Assembly (NCBI RefSeq): GCF_900142975.1
Contig: NZ_LT670848.1
Coordinates: 3,100,001-3,164,000, forward strand
Reading direction: 5' to 3'
DNA length: 64,000 nucleotides
Source: Salegentibacter salegens
GTDB lineage: Bacteria; Bacteroidota; Bacteroidia; Flavobacteriales; Flavobacteriaceae
Shown: positions 8,012 through 16,075 of the stretch, one piece after another
Layout: each line of letters starts with the position of its first letter
Numbering within the stretch: the stretch's first letter is position 1
The notes under the pieces: generated by a model
Told to the model about the DNA's origin: nothing
The model's database searches: none
What the model saw: only the letters and a program-made list of their open reading frames with translations
Made by a program: the position numbers and the translations under genes

Positions 8012-9250
8012 TTAGTTTTTCGTTTCATTGGTGGCTAAGTCCAACTCTAGCCGACCTTCAAATTTAATAGCTAATTGTTGAACTACCAAACCCCAGTTCT
8101 GCAGTGGGGCGTTCCATTTCTTTTCAATTCTTCTGGTAGCTAGGTAAACCAGCTTCAATAGTGCCATATCATTGGTAAAAGCGCCTTTGGTCTTGGTTAC
8201 TTTTCTTACCTGCCGGTGAAAAGCCTCTACGGCATTTGTGGTGTATATGAGTTTTCTAATGGGTGCGGTATATTCAAAATAAGCACTCAATCGGTCCCAG
8301 TTATCATTCCAGGAACGGATCACTATGGGATATCTTTTGCCCCATTTTTCTTCCAGATCCAGTAAAGCCGATTCAGCCTGGTCTTTGGTGTCAGCCTTGT
8401 ACACCAGTTTAAGGTCTTTCATAAAATCTTTTTGATCCTTACTGGCCACATACTTCATACTATTGCGGATCTGGTGGACAATACATAGCTGAATATCAGT
8501 CTTGGGATAAACAGAATGAATGGCTTCACTAAAGCCCGTAAGATTATCCGTACAGGCAATCAGAATATCTTTTAAGCCACGGTTGTTTAATTGGGTCAGC
8601 ACCTGAAGCCAAAAATTGGCCCCTTCACTTTCCGAGATATACATACCCAGCACTTCCTTTCTTCCAGCTTTATTTATTCCTAAAATATTATACAAGGCCT
8701 TGTGCTTTACTTTGCCTTCTTCGCGTACCTTGAAGTGCATCGCGTCGAGCCATAGGATGCAATATACCGGCTCCAAGGGGCGATCCTGCCATTCCTTAAC
8801 CTTGGGAATCACCCGGTCCGTAATATCACTTAGAACGTGTGTGGATATCTTGGAATCATACATTTCCTCTATATGAGCTGAGATATCCCGCAGGCTATTG
8901 CCCATCCCGTACATGCCTATAATCTGCTTTTCTAAATTATCGGCCAGGATACGCTGGCGTTTCGCTACGATCTCCGGCTCAAAGGTACTGTTACGATCCT
9001 GGGGCGTGTTAATGGTGACGTCCCCTTGGCTGCTCTTTAGGGTCTTTTTGCCTTTGCCATTACGCTTATTACCTGCTTTTGAGCCTTTTTCTTCATCGGA
9101 AAGGTGCGAAGACATTTCTGCTTCCAGGGCCTCTTCCATAAACTCCCTAAGCATTGGAGCAAAAGCGCCGTTTTTGCCGGTTAGGGATTCTCCTGATAAA
9201 AATTGTTTTAATGCTTTTTCCTTTAATTCCTTAATCTCTTCTTGTGTCAT
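8012..9250 (-). CDS. IS256 family transposase, copy B
   Basis: Identical in protein sequence to the transposase of copy A (412 residues; Asp169, Asp235, Glu342 triad). The frame is intact, so it should be functional. Identity between the copies points to recent transposition within this genome. Confidence 0.97.
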   Translation of the reverse strand: MTQEEIKELKEKALKQFLSGESLTGKNGAFAPMLREFMEEALEAEMSSHLSDEEKGSKAGNKRNGKGKKTLKSSQGDVTINTPQDRNSTFEPEIVAKRQRILADNLEKQIIGMYGMGNSLRDISAHIEEMYDSKISTHVLSDITDRVIPKVKEWQDRPLEPVYCILWLDAMHFKVREEGKVKHKALYNILGINKAGRKEVLGMYISESEGANFWLQVLTQLNNRGLKDILIACTDNLTGFSEAIHSVYPKTDIQLCIVHQIRNSMKYVASKDQKDFMKDLKLVYKADTKDQAESALLDLEEKWGKRYPIVIRSWNDNWDRLSAYFEYTAPIRKLIYTTNAVEAFHRQVRKVTKTKGAFTNDMALLKLVYLATRRIEKKWNAPLQNWGLVVQQLAIKFEGRLELDLATNETKN

Positions 9251-9312
9251 AATCTAGTCTAAAAATTTTAATTTAATTTTCAAAGTCTAGACAGACTTGA
9301 GATTACACCCTC

Positions 9313-9347
9313 AAAAAGCTTGCAATAAGTAGAAGTCGTAAGGTCAT
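9313..9347 (-). pseudogene. Severed 5' end of the NIPSNAP gene
   Basis: On the minus strand, ATG at 9347 opens a frame MTLRLLLIASFF that runs into IS copy B. When the IS and one target duplication are removed, it joins exactly in frame with 7233-7949 and completes a textbook Sec signal peptide (hydrophobic core, then SSYSQ, then SEIYELR). This fixes the original start codon and proves that the IS interrupts the gene. Confidence 0.85.
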
Positions 9348-9474
9348 AATTTATTTAATTAAAAGCTTAAAGATACTATATAAATCCTGTTTTACCTTTT
9401 AGTGGTTATAGGAAATGAGTGGTTTAATAATCTATAAAGCCACATTTATTAAACAACATTGAACTATAAAAAAC

Positions 9475-9618
9475 CTAAGGCAGTTTTGGAAGCTCTGGTT
9501 CTCGGGATCTTGTGGCCTCTTCGATCTCTTCCTGGCTTAAGTCGAAACTAAAATTTTCTCCATCTGCCAGTTTGCAACAGCCCTTTGTGATCACAGAATG
9601 AGAGATGCCCCGGCACAT
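9475..9618 (-). CDS. Small hypothetical protein (47 aa), Cys-containing
   Basis: I do not recognise the family with certainty. The product starts MCRGISHSVITKGCCK and has an acidic helix (SQEEIEEATRSRE) and the tail ELPKLP; three Cys lie in the first 15 residues. A longer frame opens at 9669, but that ATG overlaps a perfect TAnnTTTG promoter element (9667-9674), so transcription would begin inside it. I therefore chose the ATG at 9618. It lies upstream of, and on the same strand as, the broken NIPSNAP gene. Confidence 0.5.
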   Translation of the reverse strand: MCRGISHSVITKGCCKLADGENFSFDLSQEEIEEATRSREPELPKLP

Positions 9619-9666
9619 AGGAGACTCATTTTTATAAAATGTATTAAAATGATTATTAATTGACTG

Positions 9667-9674
9667 CAAAATTA
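9667..9674 (-). promoter_or_regulatory. Predicted -7 element for the 47-aa gene
   Basis: On the minus strand it reads TAATTTTG, an exact TAnnTTTG match. A weak TTTC -33 candidate lies about 20 bp upstream. The initiation point would be near 9660, about 40 bp before the chosen start codon. Confidence 0.5.
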
Positions 9675-10018
9675 GGGTATTATACAGAAAGTCTAATTTT
9701 CGCTACTAAGATAAAAACCACCTAATTGGAGTGGTGTTTTGTTTTACATTCTGATTTTTATATCTAATTTTTAGAGTGCCTCTCAGTTTCTTCCTAAGAA
9801 ACCAAAACATCTCCATATTTAGTAAAAGTTAACATATAGATTATAAAAGTTTTAGGCTAAATAAGCTTATCTTTAAGATTCTTCCCCAACTTGAAAAGCC
9901 CTTATAAAGGTGCCCCAAAATATTTATTAAGAGACCTGGCAGACTTATATATTGCGCTAGGTGGATTTTACCCTGGCATAGTATGTTGCCAGGCTTAAAG
10001 CAACATAAATAGCTTAAA
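9675..10018. other. Intergenic region upstream of the GT4 operon
   Basis: It contains a short inverted repeat ACCAC/GTGGT near 9728-9746 with T-runs on both sides, a weak two-way terminator candidate. Three copies of a CCTGGCA word follow: one at 9935-9941 and an inverted pair at 9972-9978 and 9987-9993. The pair forms a 7-bp hairpin 25 bp before the start codon at 10019. No ORF is supported. Confidence 0.4.
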
Positions 10019-12298
10019 ATGAAGATCGCTTATATAGGTACATATCCGCCCAGGGAATGTGGAATTGGGACTTTTACCCAAAACCTTGCCTGTGCAATGA
10101 CGGCAAAAAATCAGCAAGGCGAAAAAATACATAAACGCCTAATCATTGCTATGAACGATTTTGATGAAACCTACGTCTATCCGCCCGAAGTAAAACTTAC
10201 TATTCGCCAGGAACAACAAACTGACTACCTGAAAGCTGCAAATTTTATAAACTCGAATGGTGCAGATATTTGTATACTTGAACACGAATTTGGAATTTTT
10301 GGAGGAAATGGTGGGGTTTACGTTTTGCCCTTATTACATCACGTAAAAATCCCAATTATAGTTACTTTACATACGATCTTAGAAAATCCTTCTTATACAG
10401 AAAAAGCTATTTTAAAGGAAATATGTAAAATGGCAGATAAGGTGGTGGTGATGAGCCAAATGGCAATTTCATTTCTAACCTCTGTTTATGATGTTCCTGA
10501 TAAAAAAATTGCATTTATAGAACACGGCGTTCCCGATATTGAATTTGACAGAAAACAGTCTAAGTCTGAATTCAAACTGAAAAAGAAGAAAGTTCTCATG
10601 ACCTTTGGTTTTATTGGTAGAAACAAAGGAATTGAAACCGTTATTAAAGCTTTACCACAAATCATTAAAAATCACCCGGAGATTCTTTATATGGTTTTAG
10701 GGAAAACGCATCCCAATGTTTTGCGTAGTGCAGGTGAAGAATACCGCAATTATCTGCAATTGCTCATAAAAAATCTGAAGCTTCAGAATCACGTTTTATT
10801 ATTGAACGAGTTTATTGATGAAACGGAGTTATTTAGATATTTATCTGCGTGTGATATTTATATAACACCTTATCTCCATGAAGCTCAAATCACCAGTGGT
10901 ACGCTCACCTATGCTATGGGTTCTGGTTGTGCTGTGGTTTCCACTCCTTATTGGCACGCCGCAGAGTTACTGCAAGATGGTAAAGGCAGACTTTTTAATT
11001 TTAACGATTCAAATGATCTGGCCGTTACGCTAAATACCTTATTAGATAATCCTGCTACACTTAAAGCTATTCAAAGAAAAGCCTACAAATATGGCAAAGA
11101 GATAAAGTGGCCCAGGATTGGGGAAAAATATTTAGAACTCGCCAAAAGTATTCTAAAAACTCCCAAAAAAGAAAGTATAAAAGAAGAAATAACAATCATA
11201 GATCCTTTACTTCTTCCGCCATTTTCATTGGCTCATATCAAAAGATTAACTGATGATACCGGAATAATTCAACATGCGAAATTTGGAATTCCCAATCTTA
11301 AAGAAGGCTATTGTCTTGACGATAATGCCCGGGCTTTATTAATGTCTTTAATGGCTTATAACCAGAAAAAAAATCCTTTAGCCCTGGAGTTAATGCCCAT
11401 TTACCTAAGCTATATTCATTATATGCAGAATGAAGATGGCACCTTCAGGAACTTTCTAAGCTTTAATAGAAATTTTTTAGACATTAAAGGTTCCGAAGAT
11501 TCCTTTGGAAGAACCATTTGGGCGCTTGGGTATTTAATGGGAAATGCTCCCAACGATGCTTATTATCAAAATGGAAAATTGGTGTTCTTTAATGCGGTTC
11601 CAATCTTTGAAAGATTAAACTCAATTAGAAGTATAGCCAATACGATCATCGGGATTTGTTACTACCTGCAAGCTAATCCCGGAGATGAAGAAATGATTAC
11701 GCACCTAAAAAACCTAAGCTCAAAGTTAGTAAATCAGTATGAAAACAATAGATCTAAAGACTGGCATTGGTTTGAAAATTTACTGGCGTATGATAATGGT
11801 ATTTTACCATTATCACTGCTTCATGCAACTCAAATTTTAAATGATGAAAAGATAAAATCTATAGCCCTGGAATCTATGGATTTCCTTACTGAGAATACTT
11901 TAAAAAACGGATACCTTTCAATAATAGGAAATAATAATTGGTATGTAAAAGGTGAAGAAAGATCAATGTTTGCGCAGCAACCCGTTGATGCTTTGGCTAT
12001 GGTTCTTATGTACAATCAGGCGTTTCTGTTAACCAAGGATAAAGAATTTTTAAATAAATTATTTCTGTCGTTTATGTGGTTTTTAGGTGAAAACGATTTG
12101 CGAATGAGTCTGTATGATTTCGATACCAAAGGCTGCTGCGACGGAATTGAAAAATACGGAGTAAACAGGAATCAGGGGGCAGAGAGTTCGCTCGCTTATT
12201 TAATCTCTCACCTTACGGTGCTGCAGGCTTACGAAGAACTTTACCAAACCACAGACTTTAGATCTGCCAACCTTTCAAAAGAAATGGTTAATAACTGA
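10019..12298 (+). CDS. GT4 glycosyltransferase fused to a C-terminal alpha/alpha-barrel-like domain
   Basis: 759 residues, about twice a normal GT4. Residues 1 to about 375 form a GT-B glycosyltransferase: IGTYPPRECGIGTFT glycine-rich start, EHGVPDIEF, GFIGRNKGIETV, and the EAQITSGTLTYAMGSG nucleotide-sugar region. Residues about 385-745 are a helical domain with repeated aromatic segments and the motif YCLDDNARALL, resembling six-hairpin glycosidase folds. There is no signal peptide, so it acts in the cytoplasm. The stop codon overlaps the next GT4 start (TGATG), so the two are coupled. A GH130 gene converges from the other side. Donor and product are unknown; synthesis of a mannose-containing glycan is a reasonable inference. 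Confidence 0.87.
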   Translation: MKIAYIGTYPPRECGIGTFTQNLACAMTAKNQQGEKIHKRLIIAMNDFDETYVYPPEVKLTIRQEQQTDYLKAANFINSNGADICILEHEFGIFGGNGGVYVLPLLHHVKIPIIVTLHTILENPSYTEKAILKEICKMADKVVVMSQMAISFLTSVYDVPDKKIAFIEHGVPDIEFDRKQSKSEFKLKKKKVLMTFGFIGRNKGIETVIKALPQIIKNHPEILYMVLGKTHPNVLRSAGEEYRNYLQLLIKNLKLQNHVLLLNEFIDETELFRYLSACDIYITPYLHEAQITSGTLTYAMGSGCAVVSTPYWHAAELLQDGKGRLFNFNDSNDLAVTLNTLLDNPATLKAIQRKAYKYGKEIKWPRIGEKYLELAKSILKTPKKESIKEEITIIDPLLLPPFSLAHIKRLTDDTGIIQHAKFGIPNLKEGYCLDDNARALLMSLMAYNQKKNPLALELMPIYLSYIHYMQNEDGTFRNFLSFNRNFLDIKGSEDSFGRTIWALGYLMGNAPNDAYYQNGKLVFFNAVPIFERLNSIRSIANTIIGICYYLQANPGDEEMITHLKNLSSKLVNQYENNRSKDWHWFENLLAYDNGILPLSLLHATQILNDEKIKSIALESMDFLTENTLKNGYLSIIGNNNWYVKGEERSMFAQQPVDALAMVLMYNQAFLLTKDKEFLNKLFLSFMWFLGENDLRMSLYDFDTKGCCDGIEKYGVNRNQGAESSLAYLISHLTVLQAYEELYQTTDFRSANLSKEMVNN

Positions 12299-13320
12299 TG
12301 AAAATTGCAGTTTTGTCACCAATAGCCTGGCGCACGCCACCTGAAAAATACGGCCCCTGGGAACAGGTGGCTTCAAATATTACTGAAGGTTTGGTAGCAA
12401 AAGGTTATGATGTTACGCTTTTTGCATCTGGTGATTCTATTACTAAAGCAAAACTGGAATGGATTTGTAAATTACCTTACGAAGTAGATAAAGAAAACGA
12501 TCCAAAAGTAGTGGAGTGCTTGCACATTAGTCATTTAATGGAACAAGCGCACCAATTTGATATTATTCATAACCATTTCGATTTTCTTCCTCTAAGTTAT
12601 TCGCGCCTGATTAAAACTCCTATGTTAACTACAATTCACGGGTTTTCTTCTTCAAAAATTCTTCCGGTTTATAAAAAATATAATGCTTCAACTTCATATG
12701 TTTCCATTTCTAATTCCAATCGAAACAAGGAGCTGGATTATCTCGCTACTATTTATCATGGCCTGGATCCTAAAAAATTCACCTTCAGAAAAAATAAAGA
12801 AAATTACCTGCTTTACTTCGGAAGAATTCACCCCGATAAAGGTGCTCACGCCGCTATTGAAATTGCCCGCAAGGCAGGCTTTCCGCTAAAAATTGCCGGA
12901 CTTATTCAGAATGAGTCATATTTTAATTCAGAAATAAAACCTTACATAGATAATGAAAATGTTTATTACCTGGGAAATGTTGGCCCTGAAGCACGGGATA
13001 AACTACTTGGAAGCGCAAAAGCATTGCTTCATCCCATATTTTTTGAAGAACCTTTTGGATTAAGTGTTCTGGAAGCTATGATGTGTGGCACGCCGGTAAT
13101 CGCCTTTAATCGAGGAAGTATGCCAGAACTTATTGTAGAAGGAGAAACCGGATTTTTGCCAAAAGATATTTCAGAAGCGGTGTTGGCGATCAAAGCATTA
13201 AATAAAATAAAACCTGAAACCTGCAGGAATTATGCGCTGAAAAAATTTAGTCTTGAAACTATGGTCAATGCTTATATTGAAGCTTACACAACTGTGATCA
13301 AAAATAAATTGGTTAGATGA
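12298..13320 (+). CDS. GT4 family glycosyltransferase
   Basis: A 340-residue GT-B enzyme. The N-terminal domain begins MKIAVLSPIAWRTPPEKYGP and has IIHNHFDFLP. The C-terminal nucleotide-sugar-binding domain has YFGRIHPDKGAH and the EX7E motif of retaining GT4 enzymes (FFEEPFGLSVLEAM). It is cytoplasmic. Its ATG shares a base with the stop codon of the preceding gene, indicating translational coupling, and both enzymes probably act on the same product. The gene ends 6 bp from the convergent GH130 stop codon. Specificity cannot be read from sequence. Confidence 0.92.
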   Translation: MKIAVLSPIAWRTPPEKYGPWEQVASNITEGLVAKGYDVTLFASGDSITKAKLEWICKLPYEVDKENDPKVVECLHISHLMEQAHQFDIIHNHFDFLPLSYSRLIKTPMLTTIHGFSSSKILPVYKKYNASTSYVSISNSNRNKELDYLATIYHGLDPKKFTFRKNKENYLLYFGRIHPDKGAHAAIEIARKAGFPLKIAGLIQNESYFNSEIKPYIDNENVYYLGNVGPEARDKLLGSAKALLHPIFFEEPFGLSVLEAMMCGTPVIAFNRGSMPELIVEGETGFLPKDISEAVLAIKALNKIKPETCRNYALKKFSLETMVNAYIEAYTTVIKNKLVR

Positions 13321-13326
13321 AGAGAT

Positions 13327-14790
13327 TTATCTGCGTTTTAAAGCACTAAATAAGTCGGCCAATTTCACCACCGCGTATGTAGAAGAATAATCTGAAACCG
13401 CATACGGCAGAATAAGGCTTTGGTTGTGAATTAGCGCCCCGCAGGAGTAAACAACATTGGGAACGTAACCTTCTCTTTCATTTTCCAGAGGCGTAACCAA
13501 AGGTTCTTCCAGGCGGCCTATTTCTTTGGTAGGATCGTCAAGATCAAAAAGTGAAGCTCCAATACAATAGCGGCGCATAGGGCCTACGCCGTGGGTGATA
13601 ATTAACCAGCCTTCGGTGGTATACAATGGCGAACCACAATTGCCAATTTGAGTAAATTCCCAGGGATATTTTGGTTTCTGAAGAAGAATAGGATTTTTCC
13701 ATAAAGTGCTCCTTTCAGAAAACATAATATAATTGTTTACTCCGTCAATTCTTGCCAGCATCGCATATTTACCTTTTATTTTGGTAGGAAAAAGGGCTAA
13801 ATTTTTATTTTGAGCCCCGTCGCCATGTAAAGGCATAATCCTAAAGGTATAAAAATCATCGGTAGAGAGAAGCTTTGGCAAAATGGTATGGCCATTATAC
13901 GCGGTATACGTTGCATATACTTTTATTTGCCCGTCGTCATCAATAAATCTTACAAAACGTGCGTCTTCAATACCACTGCTTTCCGATTCTGAAATTGGAA
14001 AAATTACGCGCGCCGAAAGATCGGCATCGTGTTTAAATTCAATATCGTAAAAAGAATCTACAAGCCAGGTTATTTCTTTCAGGGCCCTTCTTCTTTCAGC
14101 AATCATATTAGTGTCTTCTAAAATTTTGCTTACTTCCTGTTTTAAGGCATAATACTCAAACCTATCGGGTAATCTATTCATAATAGCTTTTGAAAATTTC
14201 TTGGGAATATCCATCTCCCCAAGCCTTTCTATAAAGCGTTTTTTATCATATAGTTTTTTATGCGAAATCTCTGCTTTATCAATATGATTCCCGATTTTCA
14301 TTAAATGTAAATCATTGTTCTTGTCAAGAATACCCCTTCTAAATACCAATGATGAAATATGGCCTTCTCCAGTTACTCTAAAGGAGATAATCACTCTTTT
14401 TTCGCCCTCTTCTAAATAAGTTTGGTCAAAATCTTCAATCATAGAAGGATTGAAAAATGCAGCTGATTCCAGGGCAAATTCCATCGTGCAATAAGAACCT
14501 ATTAGCAATTTTCTTTCTTCAGAAAGTTCAGCGTAGTTAACCTGCATTGCTTCAATAATATGCCGAATATTAGAACAATGTTTTATAAATATTTTCGAAA
14601 TATTGCGGTGCCGTCTGGAAAACTCCCTTAGGGTTTGTTCTAAAGTTTGAGTAACCTGAAAATCGCTCATCGCCAAAATCCTTGTAACCAGGTTTTGAGT
14701 TCTTTGATCCCCATTCATAAAAAACCTAACCACAACCCGACTGGAATCGGGCATGAACTTGATACCTTTACGTTCTACAGAAACTCTCAT
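13327..14790 (-). CDS. GH130 family glycosidase/mannoside phosphorylase
   Basis: A 487-residue GH130-type five-bladed beta-propeller enzyme. GIEDARFVRFIDDDGQ, ATYTAYNG, ARIDGVNNYIMFSE and ITHGVGPMRRYCIGA mark the active-site blades. An N-terminal helical extension of about 170 residues matches the longer GH130 forms. There is no signal peptide, so it works in the cytoplasm. Known GH130 members phosphorolyse or hydrolyse beta-mannosides. The convergent pair of GT4 genes suggests a synthesis/turnover set for an intracellular mannoside, but phosphorylase and hydrolase activity cannot be told apart here. Confidence 0.87.
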   Translation of the reverse strand: MRVSVERKGIKFMPDSSRVVVRFFMNGDQRTQNLVTRILAMSDFQVTQTLEQTLREFSRRHRNISKIFIKHCSNIRHIIEAMQVNYAELSEERKLLIGSYCTMEFALESAAFFNPSMIEDFDQTYLEEGEKRVIISFRVTGEGHISSLVFRRGILDKNNDLHLMKIGNHIDKAEISHKKLYDKKRFIERLGEMDIPKKFSKAIMNRLPDRFEYYALKQEVSKILEDTNMIAERRRALKEITWLVDSFYDIEFKHDADLSARVIFPISESESSGIEDARFVRFIDDDGQIKVYATYTAYNGHTILPKLLSTDDFYTFRIMPLHGDGAQNKNLALFPTKIKGKYAMLARIDGVNNYIMFSERSTLWKNPILLQKPKYPWEFTQIGNCGSPLYTTEGWLIITHGVGPMRRYCIGASLFDLDDPTKEIGRLEEPLVTPLENEREGYVPNVVYSCGALIHNQSLILPYAVSDYSSTYAVVKLADLFSALKRR

Positions 14791-15047
14791 AATTGAACTT
14801 TTTAGCGGAAGACCTTTTAAAGATATTGGTTAATTGAATACGAATGCCAGTTTAAATCCTAATTTTTAGGCAGGCCATTTCCATTCGTTTCTTTTTAGAA
14901 AATTAAGAGGGCGCGTTTTGTTCAAAATGAGTTACAGTTTTTTACGAAGTATTTATATAAGAGAAACTGATTAGAGGTCGAGCTTTAATTTAGTAGAGCT
15001 ATTGTCAAACGATTTTTTTTTGAACTGGGAAAATTATTATTCCCATT

Positions 15048-15446
15048 TTAACGATAATTTACACCTGCTTTAAAAAATATCTCTTGCAGTTCTTTTTCTA
15101 TGGGAAATGGTTTTAAAGGAGGAACATTTGCTCCGCCTGGATTTCCTACAGGGATTTTTCCCACAAAAGATTTTACTCCCCCAAATATTAAACGTGGAAT
15201 TTGTCCTAAAATCTCTTTTCCATTCTTAATTCGAAATCCAAATTGAAGCATTTTCCAGTGTACATAGGTATGGGCATAAGGATATTTTTGCCCAATTATG
15301 TGAGCTCGTTCCAAATGACTCCAGGCACTTTTTAAATTTCCATTTGAGTATTCAAAGCTATAATTTGCAAGCTCAATATTGTAATATGGTTTCAATGTTT
15401 CAGGAAGCGAAGTATAAAATTTCATGAAAGTGATTTTTAGATTCAT
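15048..15446 (-). CDS. DUF3703 family protein
   Basis: 132 residues with the signature of DUF3703: SHLERAHIIGQKYPYAH, then VHWKMLQFGFR, then KIPVGNPGGANV near the C-terminus. It has no signal peptide; the helical first half looks TPR-like. Members are small soluble proteins of unknown function, sometimes near metal-resistance genes; no such genes are present here. The start is uncertain by seven codons, because a second ATG (MKFYTSLPE) would also fit. It is a monocistronic gene with about 250 bp of unassigned DNA on its downstream side (14791-15047). Confidence 0.8.
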   Translation of the reverse strand: MNLKITFMKFYTSLPETLKPYYNIELANYSFEYSNGNLKSAWSHLERAHIIGQKYPYAHTYVHWKMLQFGFRIKNGKEILGQIPRLIFGGVKSFVGKIPVGNPGGANVPPLKPFPIEKELQEIFFKAGVNYR

Positions 15447-15678
15447 CTTACTACAAGATAATAATTTAGATCCTGAATTATAGATTTGTTGTTGCGTTAA
15501 TAGTGTTCTAAATTAATTCATTTAGTATTAAAAGAAAAATTCTAATAATTCTACTCAGATATTTTATAAGACCTGATTTTTTATAAAAGAATGGGTGATA
15601 AAAATTACTCGTTTGGTAGAAGGTGCTCCCGAATTGTCCTTGATTTTCTTTGAAATTATTCAGTAAAAATATCTGAAA

Positions 15679-15712
15679 ATTGAGTTCTCCGGGGAATATT
15701 CTGCTATTTTAG
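15679..15712 (+). promoter_or_regulatory. Putative promoter of the histone-like gene
   Basis: ATTG (15679-15682) and TATTTTAG (15705-15712) resemble the Bacteroidota -33 and -7 elements with 22 bp between them. They lie 25 bp before the start codon. One mismatch in the -7 element. Confidence 0.35.
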
Positions 15713-15737
15713 CGTTTTAAACTTTAAAACAACTATC

Positions 15738-15914
15738 ATGAAAGAACTTGTTGAAAACATTCAATCTACTTTTGAAAATTTCCAAACAGAAGCTAATGCG
15801 CAGCTGGAATCTGGCAATAAAAGTGCCGGTACAAGAGCTAGAAAATCTTCTTTGGAACTGGAAAAACTCCTAAAAGAGTTTCGTAAAGTTTCAGTAGCCG
15901 AATCAAAAAAGTAA
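15738..15914 (+). CDS. Histone H1-like DNA-binding protein (58 aa)
   Basis: A short gene encoding MKELVENIQSTFENF..., with KSAGTRARKSSLELEKLL and LLKEFRKVSV. It matches the very small histone-H1/Hc1-like proteins common in Bacteroidota, which are Lys/Arg-rich, helical and carry a conserved GTRARK-type turn. It is thought to bind DNA and help organise the nucleoid. It stands alone, with its own promoter-like sequence and a strong terminator 7 bp downstream, consistent with a highly expressed monocistronic transcript. Confidence 0.85.
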   Translation: MKELVENIQSTFENFQTEANAQLESGNKSAGTRARKSSLELEKLLKEFRKVSVAESKK

Positions 15915-15921
15915 AGTTTAC

Positions 15922-15950
15922 AAAAACCTCCTGAAAAGGAGGTTTTTTTT
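15922..15950 (+). terminator. Strong terminator of the histone-like gene
   Basis: Stem CCTCC/GGAGG extended by A-T pairs (15922-15931 with 15938-15947), loop TGAAAA, and eight T residues. It starts 7 bp after the stop codon. Confidence 0.93.
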
Positions 15951-16003
15951 ATGTTTTGTATGAGGTTTTGCTATTCTACATTTTTGACGGCCCTTCTTAT
16001 TAA

Positions 16004-16041
16004 AACCAAAAATTCCCCTGAAAACCAGTTTCAGAGGAATT
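16004..16041 (-). terminator. Terminator of the xylEBA operon
   Basis: Read on the minus strand, a 13-14 bp stem (AATTCCTCTGAAA with TTTTCAGGGGAATT, one wobble pair) is followed by TTTTTGGTTTT. It lies 35 bp after the xylA stop codon. Confidence 0.88.
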
Positions 16042-16075
16042 AATAAAAATAAAGAAAGTTAGTTTGGGCTAATTT

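Larger units (their letters stand above)
7950..9312 (-). mobile_element. IS256-family insertion sequence, copy B (1363 bp, inverted)
   Basis: Same length and termini as copy A but inverted. It is flanked by an 8-bp target duplication AAAAAGCT (7942-7949 and 9313-9320). It lies inside the signal-peptide codons of the NIPSNAP gene and is transcribed in the same direction as that gene. Its palindrome (7976-8007) sits between the transposase and the gene remnant and should block read-through. The two copies form 1.36-kb inverted repeats around 1.08 kb of DNA. Confidence 0.95.

Noticed and set aside
5510..9312. Composite transposon formed by two flanking IS256 copies
   Set aside because: Each IS has its own intact 8-bp target duplication with a different sequence, and the DNA between contains the rest of a gene whose 5' end lies outside. 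Both facts show independent insertions.
9619..9669. Upstream extension of the 47-aa gene to an ATG at 9669
   Set aside because: That ATG overlaps a perfect -7 promoter element, so it would not be transcribed from that promoter.
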